DNA of 56,843 nucleotides from CAYVUI01 sp964454745 (GTDB taxonomy: Bacteria > Planctomycetota > Phycisphaerae > Sedimentisphaerales > Anaerohalosphaeraceae), in the NCBI GenBank assembly GCA_964454745.1, contig CAYVUI010000009.1, forward strand, positions 1-56,843. Direction: 5' to 3'. The notes below the pieces were generated by a model. It ran no database searches. It was not told the origin of the DNA and was given only the letters and a program-made list of their open reading frames with translations. Position numbers and translations under genes: made by a program. The number at the start of each line of letters is the position of its first letter. The stretch's first letter is position 1. Positions 24,069 through 32,312 of the stretch are shown here, piece after piece.

Positions 24069-25319
24069 ATGACATACTCTACCCAGGCAGCGAACCCGTT
24101 TGCTTTAATCGATGATCTGACCGATTTTCAGTATATTAACTCCGTTACGGTTACCCAAAAAGGAACGTTTTTAATCAGTGTAACTTCTCGGGCGGGTTCG
24201 CTGCAGGATCATCTGCACAGCAGTGACACGGTTTCATTTCATACCTATACGCGGCGAAGTGTCGATCGCTGCAAGAGCTGGCAGGGTCGTGTACTTGCAT
24301 ATGACGGTTCGGACCAGGGGCCAAAATGGAGCAGTGAAATGGGACAGCTTTTACCCGTCCCCGCACCACTGGGTCCCGAGAGGCTCATGCGAATCTATCA
24401 GTTTCATATTCGCCGAAATGTAGAAGAAAGTGTACGGTTCGGTAGCATTGTCTTTACGTACTCCGAGGATGACGGCCGCAGCTGGCATGGGCCAAAGGGG
24501 CCCGGTACGGTTTACGAGGTTCCCACTCCCTCCGGTTATGCGATTAGCGAAATGGCCGTCCCGTGGGGTTGGCATCTGATGGCACCAGGCTGTATTCTTT
24601 CCACGGGTGAATGGATTCTGCCTATTAATGTATCGACGGACCCGGCACCTTTGGGCGAAATTCAGTCCGAAGTTATTTTCCTGGTTAGTAAAAACATCCT
24701 CACGGAACCGGATCCCACAAAGATCAAATTTGAGTTTTTCCCAAAACCTCCCCGGGGGATCCAATCACCTATCGAGAATGAACCCAATCGGAGCCTGGCC
24801 CAGGAACCGCAACTGGTTGAGCTTAGCGATGGCTGTCTGCTGTGTGTATTTCGAACCGGTAACGGCAGAATTGAATATACCGTAAGCAGGGATCACGGCA
24901 GAACCTGGAGTGATGGGAAAATTCTGAGATACTGGCCTGAGAACGGTCCCATTGTGATGAACCCGAATTGTGCCTGCCCTTTCACCAAACTCACCGATGG
25001 GCGCTATGCGCTGCTGCACTGCAACAATGACGGTACGATGCGGGGGAGCAAAGATCCATATGATTCGAGAAAGAATCGAAACCCGATTTATATTTCTATC
25101 GGCCGCGAGATCAGTCATTCCAGCGGTCAGCCGATGATGTTCACGGCACCAAAACTTTTATGTTCAATCGAAGGGTACCATCCCGAAAATCCAAGACGCG
25201 ACTTGACCTACGGAGCTTTTCTTGAAAGTGCGGGGGAGTATTTTCACTTTTATAATGCTCTTTGGAATTTTATCCAGGTCAATAAAATCGATCCGCTGCT
25301 TTTAGAATTTCCCTGCTGA
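24069..25319 (+). CDS. Cytoplasmic sialidase-superfamily beta-propeller enzyme
   Basis: A 416-residue protein without signal peptide (MTYSTQAANPFAL start), full-length paralogue of the secreted product of 5223-6533. Asp-boxes: SVDRCKSW (Cys in the usual Gly position), SEDDGRSW and SRDHGRTW; FRTGNGRIEY and NPNCACPFTKL are kept. The gene begins 12 bases after the SSS symporter stop, so the two are almost certainly co-expressed. The likely job is exo-cleavage of an imported glycan in the cytoplasm. GH33-type sialidase is one option, but the fold is shared by enzymes acting on other sugars. Confidence 0.83.
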   Translation: MTYSTQAANPFALIDDLTDFQYINSVTVTQKGTFLISVTSRAGSLQDHLHSSDTVSFHTYTRRSVDRCKSWQGRVLAYDGSDQGPKWSSEMGQLLPVPAPLGPERLMRIYQFHIRRNVEESVRFGSIVFTYSEDDGRSWHGPKGPGTVYEVPTPSGYAISEMAVPWGWHLMAPGCILSTGEWILPINVSTDPAPLGEIQSEVIFLVSKNILTEPDPTKIKFEFFPKPPRGIQSPIENEPNRSLAQEPQLVELSDGCLLCVFRTGNGRIEYTVSRDHGRTWSDGKILRYWPENGPIVMNPNCACPFTKLTDGRYALLHCNNDGTMRGSKDPYDSRKNRNPIYISIGREISHSSGQPMMFTAPKLLCSIEGYHPENPRRDLTYGAFLESAGEYFHFYNALWNFIQVNKIDPLLLEFPC

Positions 25320-25467
25320 AAAGAGAATAATAATATCTTGATATGACAATTTGCAGGAAACCAATTTAGTATCGACAATTTTTCGATTGCACTCCGATGC
25401 ACTGGATAGATGTGTGTATAAACTCTATTCGTCAGATTAGAAATAGATTGTCCGAAAAGTCTTTGAG

Positions 25468-25596
25468 TCACAGCCGTTGAAACACCATTCTGTCCGGCTT
25501 CGAGAGCACAAACATATCAGGGAGCTGCCCATTGATAGCGTTGCTTGGCGGACTGTAGAGCCACACCCATAGCTCGCGGTTCCGGATGAACAGATC
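25468..25596 (-). pseudogene. Remnant resembling the C-terminus of an Xre/MbcA/ParS-type antitoxin (DUF2384)
   Basis: A 42-codon minus-strand frame between a TAG and a TGA has no start codon. It contains LWVWLYSPPSNAINGQLP followed by SKPDRMVFQRL, which fits the W L..pN.alnG..P.dll..g.pdrV...L pattern of DUF2384 antitoxin C-termini. Only that piece survives, lying in the interval between two convergent transport/enzyme operons. Confidence 0.4.
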
Positions 25597-25606
25597 CTAT
25601 AAATCA

Positions 25607-27505
25607 TTAACTCTCTTGATATACCTGGCCATCATCGAGTACGTTCACAACTTCGGTACGCAATCTTTGAACCAGCTTTGTAATATCCATGATCGAACCA
25701 ATGAAAAACCATATGGTAATTGGAATACTGACAATATAAAATGAGATCGAATAGTACTTCCAGAAGGTCATCCAGGATGCCGCCGATATCTCATGGGTTC
25801 GGCTGTAAATCAACGCCCCAAAAACCATTATAATGCAAAATACGGTAAATACACCGACGAAGAGCACAAATTTGTCTGATTCTCTAAGACGATTGAAGAT
25901 CCCTTTAAAAGTCCTGGTTGACGCCGGTTGAGTCTGATCGCGACTTAACAAAGATTCCAAATCGAAATCCTCATTGCGGAACAGCAACGAAAGAGCCACG
26001 TATACAACCACAGCCAACAAACTCGCGACCACCGACAAAAACATCCCGTTGACAAATTCCGGCCACCAGTCATTCTTTGCAAAGATCTGCAAAATTATGA
26101 TCCCCAGGATCGAAAGCCCTGAGCCGGTAATCATCGCAGCCCAGGCGGCTTTCGTGGTTCCTTTTTTCCAATAGAGCCCGCCAAGAATGACAGCGCCGGC
26201 GCCGCCCGTATAGATCGAACCGGTAATCGCAAAATACATCCAGATGTATTCGGTCGGTTTCCAGAGTATACTGAAAAAATATACAAAGACAGCAACACCT
26301 ACGGTAGACCACCGCAGCAGTTTGAGCCTTTTTTCAGCAGACAGCGGTTTTTGAATTCGCGGACCAATGATATCCTGTGCGAATACCCCCGCCCAACTGA
26401 GAAAATATGTATCGAGCGTGCTAATCGCCGCGCAGATAATGCCCGCAACAAAAAGCCCCTTGGCTGCCGGAGGGAGAATTACCGACAAAAACATCGGAAC
26501 GGTCATTTCAGTGCGAACCACTTCATTGGAAATCGATTGCACCCGGGCAAGGATCTCCTGTGCCTGGCTGGAAAACTCGGGCAATTTCATAAAGGCCAGA
26601 CATGCGACTGCTGAGAACAGCAAACCAATGTTTGACCCGTATCGAATATAACTGAGAATCCACATAAGCTTGGCTTCTTTGGCGTCGCTGGCGGATTGGG
26701 ATTTTACGGTATTGGGTGCCCAGCTCAGGACGTTATAGAAGCCGCGGAGAGTGAACATAACAACATACCAGAGACCAAACGCATTCGCAGAGGTAGGCAT
26801 AAACGGATCCAAAAGTGCCTTAGGGGTTTCATAGGTTTGCAGCGCCCGGGAAATATCATCCCAGTTGATAACTCGATATGTCACAAATCCTACCACCAGG
26901 AACATGAACATGATGACGGACCACTGGATAAAATCGGTAAAAATCAACGAAATCTGCCCGCCCATAAAAACCAGTGACAGCGCCACAGCCACAAGAATCC
27001 CTGTGACAACCGGAATCGTAGGCATTGTCAGGCCCAGGAATGAAAATTCAAGAGGCATTTCGGTAAAATAGACAATAAACCTTCCGGTTACAATCGGGAA
27101 AATACCCATATTCAAAACACCGCTGACAAAACAAAGTAAACCGCAGAATTTCCGAAGTTCCTTACTGTATCGCCGTTCAAGGAGTTCATTAATAGTCATC
27201 ACTTTTGTTTGGCGCAGACGATAGACTCCCCATCCTGTGACTGCGATTGTCAGGTTCAAAAGGATTGTTATGATCACCACCCACCAGGCAACCGGACCGC
27301 CCACATAAGCAGCCTGGAGAAAAGCAATCAGGGAGATGGCTCCCAGTGCGGCCGCTTCTCCGGCAGTCGCACCGAGATATCGACCGCATCCGCGCCCCGC
27401 TACGAGCCAGTCCGCTGTGCCCCTGATCCATTTTTTCACATAGACGCCAATCGCAACGGTCACACTGAGAAACACGATGACAATCAACCACGCGGTCAGA
27501 CTCAT
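25607..27505 (-). CDS. Sodium:solute symporter (SSS family), second copy
   Basis: A 632-residue membrane protein with many hydrophobic helices. It has TADWLVAGRGCGRYLGATAG near the N-terminus and FVAGIICAAISTLDTYFLSWAG, the SSS sodium-site helix, in the middle. AAGGA precedes the ATG. It is only distantly related to the symporter at 22071, so it probably carries a different solute. It is the last gene of the minus-strand run 37517-25607, 37 bases after the LamG/GH123-like gene, and would import the product released by those enzymes. Confidence 0.92.
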   Translation of the reverse strand: MSLTAWLIVIVFLSVTVAIGVYVKKWIRGTADWLVAGRGCGRYLGATAGEAAALGAISLIAFLQAAYVGGPVAWWVVIITILLNLTIAVTGWGVYRLRQTKVMTINELLERRYSKELRKFCGLLCFVSGVLNMGIFPIVTGRFIVYFTEMPLEFSFLGLTMPTIPVVTGILVAVALSLVFMGGQISLIFTDFIQWSVIMFMFLVVGFVTYRVINWDDISRALQTYETPKALLDPFMPTSANAFGLWYVVMFTLRGFYNVLSWAPNTVKSQSASDAKEAKLMWILSYIRYGSNIGLLFSAVACLAFMKLPEFSSQAQEILARVQSISNEVVRTEMTVPMFLSVILPPAAKGLFVAGIICAAISTLDTYFLSWAGVFAQDIIGPRIQKPLSAEKRLKLLRWSTVGVAVFVYFFSILWKPTEYIWMYFAITGSIYTGGAGAVILGGLYWKKGTTKAAWAAMITGSGLSILGIIILQIFAKNDWWPEFVNGMFLSVVASLLAVVVYVALSLLFRNEDFDLESLLSRDQTQPASTRTFKGIFNRLRESDKFVLFVGVFTVFCIIMVFGALIYSRTHEISAASWMTFWKYYSISFYIVSIPITIWFFIGSIMDITKLVQRLRTEVVNVLDDGQVYQES

Positions 27506-27542
27506 TGAAACGGTCCTTTCTGTCTCTGGATTCTGTACAAGA

Positions 27543-30110
27543 TCAATCCATATAGCGGTCTAAGAGTTCGAGCAATTCTTTTCGTGCATTGCGATAACTT
27601 TCCGGGTCTTTTTGGTAATCCACGGGAGTACGTATAATCTCACCGGCCAACCGCTGAGCCTGGGGCTTATCTATCCGGGCCAACTGTTCCAATAGCGTGT
27701 AATCAACCAATCCTTCCCGGAAAGCGAGCATGCGCATTGAACCGCGAAGCCCAGTGGGGCCGGGATAGTACATCCAGTCGTCTCCCGGCGGATGTCCGGG
27801 ATTCGTTATACCGCCCGGAAGCGGACCAATCGAACTTTTATAGGGATCCGCCTGGCGGTAATTATTCGCCGCCCAGAATAAATACCCATCGGCATTCAGC
27901 ACCCAGCACAACCATGGATACAGACGCGAACAGGTCAGCGGATCATCCAGGTGCCGATTCGGATACGGCGGATAGGGGCTGGCGCAATGATAGAACCACA
28001 CGCCTTTGCCCTGCTGCCTCCGCTCAACAGCAAGCTGTTGATACGATTCCCGGAACAATGCCATGTTAAATACCTGGATGTCAATATACGGGGAATAATC
28101 CCTTGTGCCGCAGGCTTCCTTGGTGGGGATATCCGGCATGTATTCCTTGGTCAGCTCGTACGCCTTGATATAGTTTTTCATATCGGTCGGCTCGTCGCAA
28201 ACCGCCTGGACGTAATTTTCTTCCCACCCTTTCTCTTTGATATGCCGATACAGATGCGTATAGAACACCGCCATAAAATCAAACCATTCATCCAGCGGTG
28301 AATCCGTTGTAAACAGTGTCACCATCCGGTTGGTCTTTGAATCCAGGGCTTTGACATTGAGCGCCGATACTTTATGACCGCCGAATGTACATTCTCCCTC
28401 AAATTGAGTGAATCCCGCCCGTTTAAAGGTCTCGATCCACTTATCGAACATTGTAAAATCAAAATCATACGATCCGTCCGGTTTCCGAATCGTCTGGATA
28501 AACGGAATCGTCTCATCGCGATAGTTCATCAGCGCAACCGAAATCGAATTCTGCCCGTACTCATGCAGCGTTCGGGCCGAATTTTCAATGAGCTGCCAGT
28601 GGTCATCACTCCATAGCGAAGGTTGGGGCCCGGTTGTCAGATTCACCGGATCCGCCTTGAACCAGTATACATTATTGAGCGCAGGGTCCGGGGGCATCAC
28701 AAATTCATGTACCCGAAAAGAAAACGGCGCCGTGATCTTTTGATCCGGAGTGTGCAAAGTCAGTTTGGAATTGTACAGACCTGGTTTTGTTCCGGAAGGA
28801 ATATCTACTTCCACGAGCACTGCCTTATACATTACCTCATGCATCGAATTTTCACGCAGGTCAAACGTATTCGTTTCAACGAGAACCTCGGCAATCTGGA
28901 ATGGCGCTTCGCGAATGAGATGTTCCATCCAGATCTCAGGCGGACGAGAAGAAATCGTCGTTCGAATGCCCCCGTTGGTATTGGCCTCGATGGGAACATG
29001 CAGAACATGATAAGTCTTCGCTTTTGCATCCAGTCTTTGGCCGGTTGTCGATTCTAAGGGTGAAACCTCGATGCGTGCGCTGATCTTTTCTTTCTCCCGG
29101 CTCATTGCCGCAAAAAGAAAGCATGCTTTGGCCCCTGAAGGAATACTTTGAGGACAGGCATCCAGGAGAGGCTGCGGGGGACGATCGGAAAACACTCGAC
29201 CAAGCAGGTCTACCGGATGAAGATTGAGTGAATCATGCCAATACTTTCTTTCAATTTCCCAGATTTGGTTTTGCTTCTTCCGTTTGGTTTGTTCTTTTTG
29301 CAGTGCCACCTGTTCGATTCGCTTTCGTCCAAGGTCTTCTCGGCGGATCTCTTCAATTTGTACCTGGGATAATGCCGCAGAACCATCTTTGCCACTGACA
29401 TAAATCCGGAGATTATCCAATTGTCCATTGAATGCCCTGGCCCCGTTTTTATCATAAGCCCCGATTACAAGCCCAGAAACGGGTGTACGCGCAAGAAGCC
29501 CTGCCGCGGCAAAGCCCTGTTGGTCCCCGGTCCACATCTGGTCAGGATTCTGCTGGGCCTGCCCGGAATCGGCCGGAGCATAAACGACTTGACGAACATC
29601 ATACTTTGGATAGCCGTGATAGAATGCGGCATTGGGGCCCTCTTTGGTTCCGTCATAGGTAAAGGCAAAGTAAACCCACCGCTGGTCGGGGGAGATATCC
29701 TGGATACCGATCCAGTCGCTCCAGATTTGCTTTCGCCGCTGGTCATCACCTTCCATGACCAGCCCGATCCGCCCCCATCTGCCAAACTCAATTCGGAAAT
29801 GACCCGGACAATGAAGCAAAACCGGCAGTGGTTTCCCCACATCATCAAAGCTGACCTTGCGTTTCATCCAGCCTGTAATTGTAAGGGAATGTATCCCAGA
29901 AAGTTTTTCCAGAATGTCGGCATCCTGAATCAGAACCGGCTTCGAACCGCTTCCCATGGTCATATCCAGCGCAGCCGTTTGATTAAGACCCTTGCCCAAA
30001 CCAAAGCCTTGGATTTCTTCAAAATCCAGGGCAATCACCGGAGAATCGCCATAGACATTACACAAAAATAGACAGAAAAATAAGCATGTGATTTGTACAA
30101 AATGTTTCAT
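27543..30110 (-). CDS. Secreted LamG / GH123-like (DUF4091) glycoside hydrolase
   Basis: An 855-residue protein. The true start is an ATG overlapping the upstream stop as ATGA; it yields signal peptide MKHFVQITCLFFCLFLCNVYG. A LamG module spans about 25-260 and ends QIEEIRREDLG; a helical linker follows; an N-terminal beta-domain of GH123 type covers about 325-475; the catalytic barrel follows with Asp639-Glu640 in VCDEPTD, matching the Asp-Glu pair that GH123 beta-N-acetylgalactosaminidases use in substrate-assisted catalysis. The C-terminal part has WFYHCASPYPPYPNRHLDDP and LRGSMRMLAFREGLVDY. It is paralogous to the 32313 product. Export and fold are well supported; GalNAc specificity is not. 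Confidence 0.85.
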   Translation of the reverse strand: MKHFVQITCLFFCLFLCNVYGDSPVIALDFEEIQGFGLGKGLNQTAALDMTMGSGSKPVLIQDADILEKLSGIHSLTITGWMKRKVSFDDVGKPLPVLLHCPGHFRIEFGRWGRIGLVMEGDDQRRKQIWSDWIGIQDISPDQRWVYFAFTYDGTKEGPNAAFYHGYPKYDVRQVVYAPADSGQAQQNPDQMWTGDQQGFAAAGLLARTPVSGLVIGAYDKNGARAFNGQLDNLRIYVSGKDGSAALSQVQIEEIRREDLGRKRIEQVALQKEQTKRKKQNQIWEIERKYWHDSLNLHPVDLLGRVFSDRPPQPLLDACPQSIPSGAKACFLFAAMSREKEKISARIEVSPLESTTGQRLDAKAKTYHVLHVPIEANTNGGIRTTISSRPPEIWMEHLIREAPFQIAEVLVETNTFDLRENSMHEVMYKAVLVEVDIPSGTKPGLYNSKLTLHTPDQKITAPFSFRVHEFVMPPDPALNNVYWFKADPVNLTTGPQPSLWSDDHWQLIENSARTLHEYGQNSISVALMNYRDETIPFIQTIRKPDGSYDFDFTMFDKWIETFKRAGFTQFEGECTFGGHKVSALNVKALDSKTNRMVTLFTTDSPLDEWFDFMAVFYTHLYRHIKEKGWEENYVQAVCDEPTDMKNYIKAYELTKEYMPDIPTKEACGTRDYSPYIDIQVFNMALFRESYQQLAVERRQQGKGVWFYHCASPYPPYPNRHLDDPLTCSRLYPWLCWVLNADGYLFWAANNYRQADPYKSSIGPLPGGITNPGHPPGDDWMYYPGPTGLRGSMRMLAFREGLVDYTLLEQLARIDKPQAQRLAGEIIRTPVDYQKDPESYRNARKELLELLDRYMD

Positions 30111-31165
30111 ACCCGGATTCCTTTCTTTTTTGATATACATAAATCGGTCAGCCCGCGAACATAGGCCTGAATATTTTCCAGCGGTGCTCCAGCCATGACA
30201 GCGTTGCCTGCGCCATAGATGATCCCCCCTTCCGGGCGGTAAAAGATTTGCGCATGCCTTTGAATTTCCTGGTAAATCCGATCCGGGGGTTGGAACGGGA
30301 TCAGATTCTGAACATCCATCCCGGCCCAGAAGGCGATCCGGCCGCCATAGGTTTGCATGGTCTGCTCGGGATCCATACACCCGACTTGTATCGGGTGCAG
30401 TACATCCACACCGGCTTCGATCAGATCCTCCAGTATCTCAAATACGTTTCCGCAAGTATGCAGCCAGAAATCAAGGCCGTTCTCATGCAGAATCTCCGCC
30501 AGGGCCGCATAATAGGGCTTATATACCGTACGAAAAACATCCGGGGCCATAAACAGGCTCGTTTGCATCCCCAGGTCGTCCCCGGCCCAGACGCCGTGAC
30601 CGCCGCTTTGCACGGTATGTTTTGCCCAAGTCCTGTAGAAATCCAGCAGCGCATCCATCACAATTTTCAGCTCAGCCCTGTGGTCATAAAAATCATACAA
30701 AAGATTTTCCGTCCCCCGCAGGTAACACAAACGCTGGTGAAAATAATGACCCCAGTTGACCAGGATGTACCTTTGGGGATTCAGAGCTGCCGCTTTTTCT
30801 ACTGGCTCAAAAGTGTCAATGCGACCGGCATCAGGAAAATCCCGAAGAAACAGTTCCAGTTCGCTGTGCCAATCATTAATAATCGGACAGTTGTCTATCG
30901 CTCCACTGCCTCGACGCTTCCAGCCCCGATACGCCCAGCAGTAATTCGGATCATCCGCGACCGGGCTGTGATCATAATGAATCCCAACATGAACCGCCAG
31001 AACATCGTCAGGGTATTCCTCCATCAGTCTCTCAAATTCACCCTCGTAATCATCGAGGGTTTCCTGGTTATGCCAGAGCATTTCACACAACGGCGGCCTG
31101 GCCGGCGACTCAAAACGGATCGCCTTGCGTACCTCCTGTGCGTCTAAAAGTTTATAGCTCATCAT
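30107..31165 (-). CDS. Uroporphyrinogen-decarboxylase-fold protein, methyltransferase-like
   Basis: A 352-residue cytoplasmic protein of the UroD superfamily, which contains true HemE and corrinoid/coenzyme M methyltransferases (MtaA, MtbA, CmuA). It has the zinc-type H-x-C motif His236-Thr-Cys238 (LHTCGN) that methyltransferases carry and HemE lacks, followed by HPIQVGCMDPEQ and the AFWAGMDVQ strand. The third ligand Cys near the C-terminus is not kept (YGAGNAVMAGAPLEN). Function is therefore open: methyl transfer from a methylated sugar or small molecule is one possibility. It lies 11 bases after its paralogue at 31177 and shares an ATGA overlap with the GH123-like gene, tying it to glycan catabolism rather than haem synthesis. 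Confidence 0.82.
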   Translation of the reverse strand: MMSYKLLDAQEVRKAIRFESPARPPLCEMLWHNQETLDDYEGEFERLMEEYPDDVLAVHVGIHYDHSPVADDPNYCWAYRGWKRRGSGAIDNCPIINDWHSELELFLRDFPDAGRIDTFEPVEKAAALNPQRYILVNWGHYFHQRLCYLRGTENLLYDFYDHRAELKIVMDALLDFYRTWAKHTVQSGGHGVWAGDDLGMQTSLFMAPDVFRTVYKPYYAALAEILHENGLDFWLHTCGNVFEILEDLIEAGVDVLHPIQVGCMDPEQTMQTYGGRIAFWAGMDVQNLIPFQPPDRIYQEIQRHAQIFYRPEGGIIYGAGNAVMAGAPLENIQAYVRGLTDLCISKKKGIRV

Positions 31166-31176
31166 TTACTCACGTT

Positions 31177-32250
31177 CTAAACAGATATTGGATAACGAGC
31201 CGCCGTTTCATACATCGCCAGGATATTTTCAATCGGCGCGTCCACCTGGATATACGTATGCCCCGGACCGAAGACATACCCCCCGTTAGGGCCCAGGATG
31301 TCAATCAGTCGCCGGGTTTCTTCTCGAACCTCATCAACCGATGCCTTGCAGAGAATGTGCTGAAGATCCATCCCGCCGTAAAAACAGAGATCCTTTCCGA
31401 AATCCTGTTTCAGAGCTGCGGGCTCCATCCCCTGGGCACGAACCTGAATCGGTTCGAGCATGTCCACACCGGTATCGATAATCATCGGCAGCAGCGGACG
31501 AACTGCCCCGCAGCAATGGAGCAGAAACTTTTTACCATGACGGTGAACCCTTTCGACAACCCTTGTAAGATACGGAACCACAAAACGGCGGAAATCAGCC
31601 GGGCTAAACAGCGGAGAAGACTGCGAACAATAATCATCGGCCATATAGATAATATCGATCCCCTCCCCATATTCACGAAGCAGAACATCCAGGTAAAACA
31701 GAATTCGATCGCTGATCTTCTCAATCAGTTTCTCAGCATATTGGGGATTCAGCGCAAAATCCATCATCAGGTTTTCCAGCCCCCGGACATCGGTGGCGAT
31801 AAAGTAGGCCCCGTGTGTAAAAACGCCAATCACCGCCCTGTCGCCGTTTTCTGCCGCCTGAGAGGGAAAATGTCCAAATGTCAGCGCGTCATCGCCCGGC
31901 AGGGGCCAATGATCGATATCCGCAAGCATATCTCGTCCAGCCAGGGGATTGAAAGCAAGTTCGTCATACACCCCCCCGGAGTACCGGGCCTGCCGGTATC
32001 GGCATCCCCAGATATCCTGTTTCTCTCCGGTTTGGGCATCAACGATCCAGGGCATAAATCCCTCGGGCAGGATCATCCATGTGTCACAGTGAATCTGATC
32101 AAAAAGCGCACGTTTCGAATCCGTGTGAAAATGCCTGTATAAAAGGTCATACACCTCCGGCTGCGCATCAAATGTAATCGGGGTCCGATCCGCGGATTGG
32201 TGACGGATGGCCCGATTCACTCGCTGTTTGGATGTATAGGTATTCTTCAT
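31177..32250 (-). CDS. Uroporphyrinogen-decarboxylase-fold protein, methyltransferase-like
   Basis: A cytoplasmic UroD-superfamily protein of 357 residues from the ATG (a GTG two codons earlier is possible; neither has a strong ribosome site). The H-x-C motif is LLHCCGA (about His245/Cys247), followed by LEPIQVRAQGMEP and CFYGGMDLQH; the C-terminal block reads FGPGHTYIQVDAPIEN, with a His where methyltransferases have the third zinc Cys. IDIIYMADDYCSQ may line the active site. It is only moderately similar to the 30107 product, so the pair is not a recent duplication and may form a two-step or heteromeric system. It lies 62 bases after a large GH123-like gene in the same direction. Confidence 0.82.
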   Translation of the reverse strand: MKNTYTSKQRVNRAIRHQSADRTPITFDAQPEVYDLLYRHFHTDSKRALFDQIHCDTWMILPEGFMPWIVDAQTGEKQDIWGCRYRQARYSGGVYDELAFNPLAGRDMLADIDHWPLPGDDALTFGHFPSQAAENGDRAVIGVFTHGAYFIATDVRGLENLMMDFALNPQYAEKLIEKISDRILFYLDVLLREYGEGIDIIYMADDYCSQSSPLFSPADFRRFVVPYLTRVVERVHRHGKKFLLHCCGAVRPLLPMIIDTGVDMLEPIQVRAQGMEPAALKQDFGKDLCFYGGMDLQHILCKASVDEVREETRRLIDILGPNGGYVFGPGHTYIQVDAPIENILAMYETAARYPISV

Positions 32251-32312
32251 ATTCACATCATATTATCTATGAATAGCCGGCCAACGTTCGAGAGATCGAA
32301 ATGTCCCCGGAC

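Noticed and set aside
30248..32142. Long plus-strand frames opposite the UroD-like genes
   Set aside because: Antisense shadows with no domain or export signal and basic, low-quality composition.
30107..32250. Calling the two UroD-like genes HemE (haem synthesis)
   Set aside because: They carry the H-x-C methyltransferase motif, differ from each other, and lie in a sugar operon.
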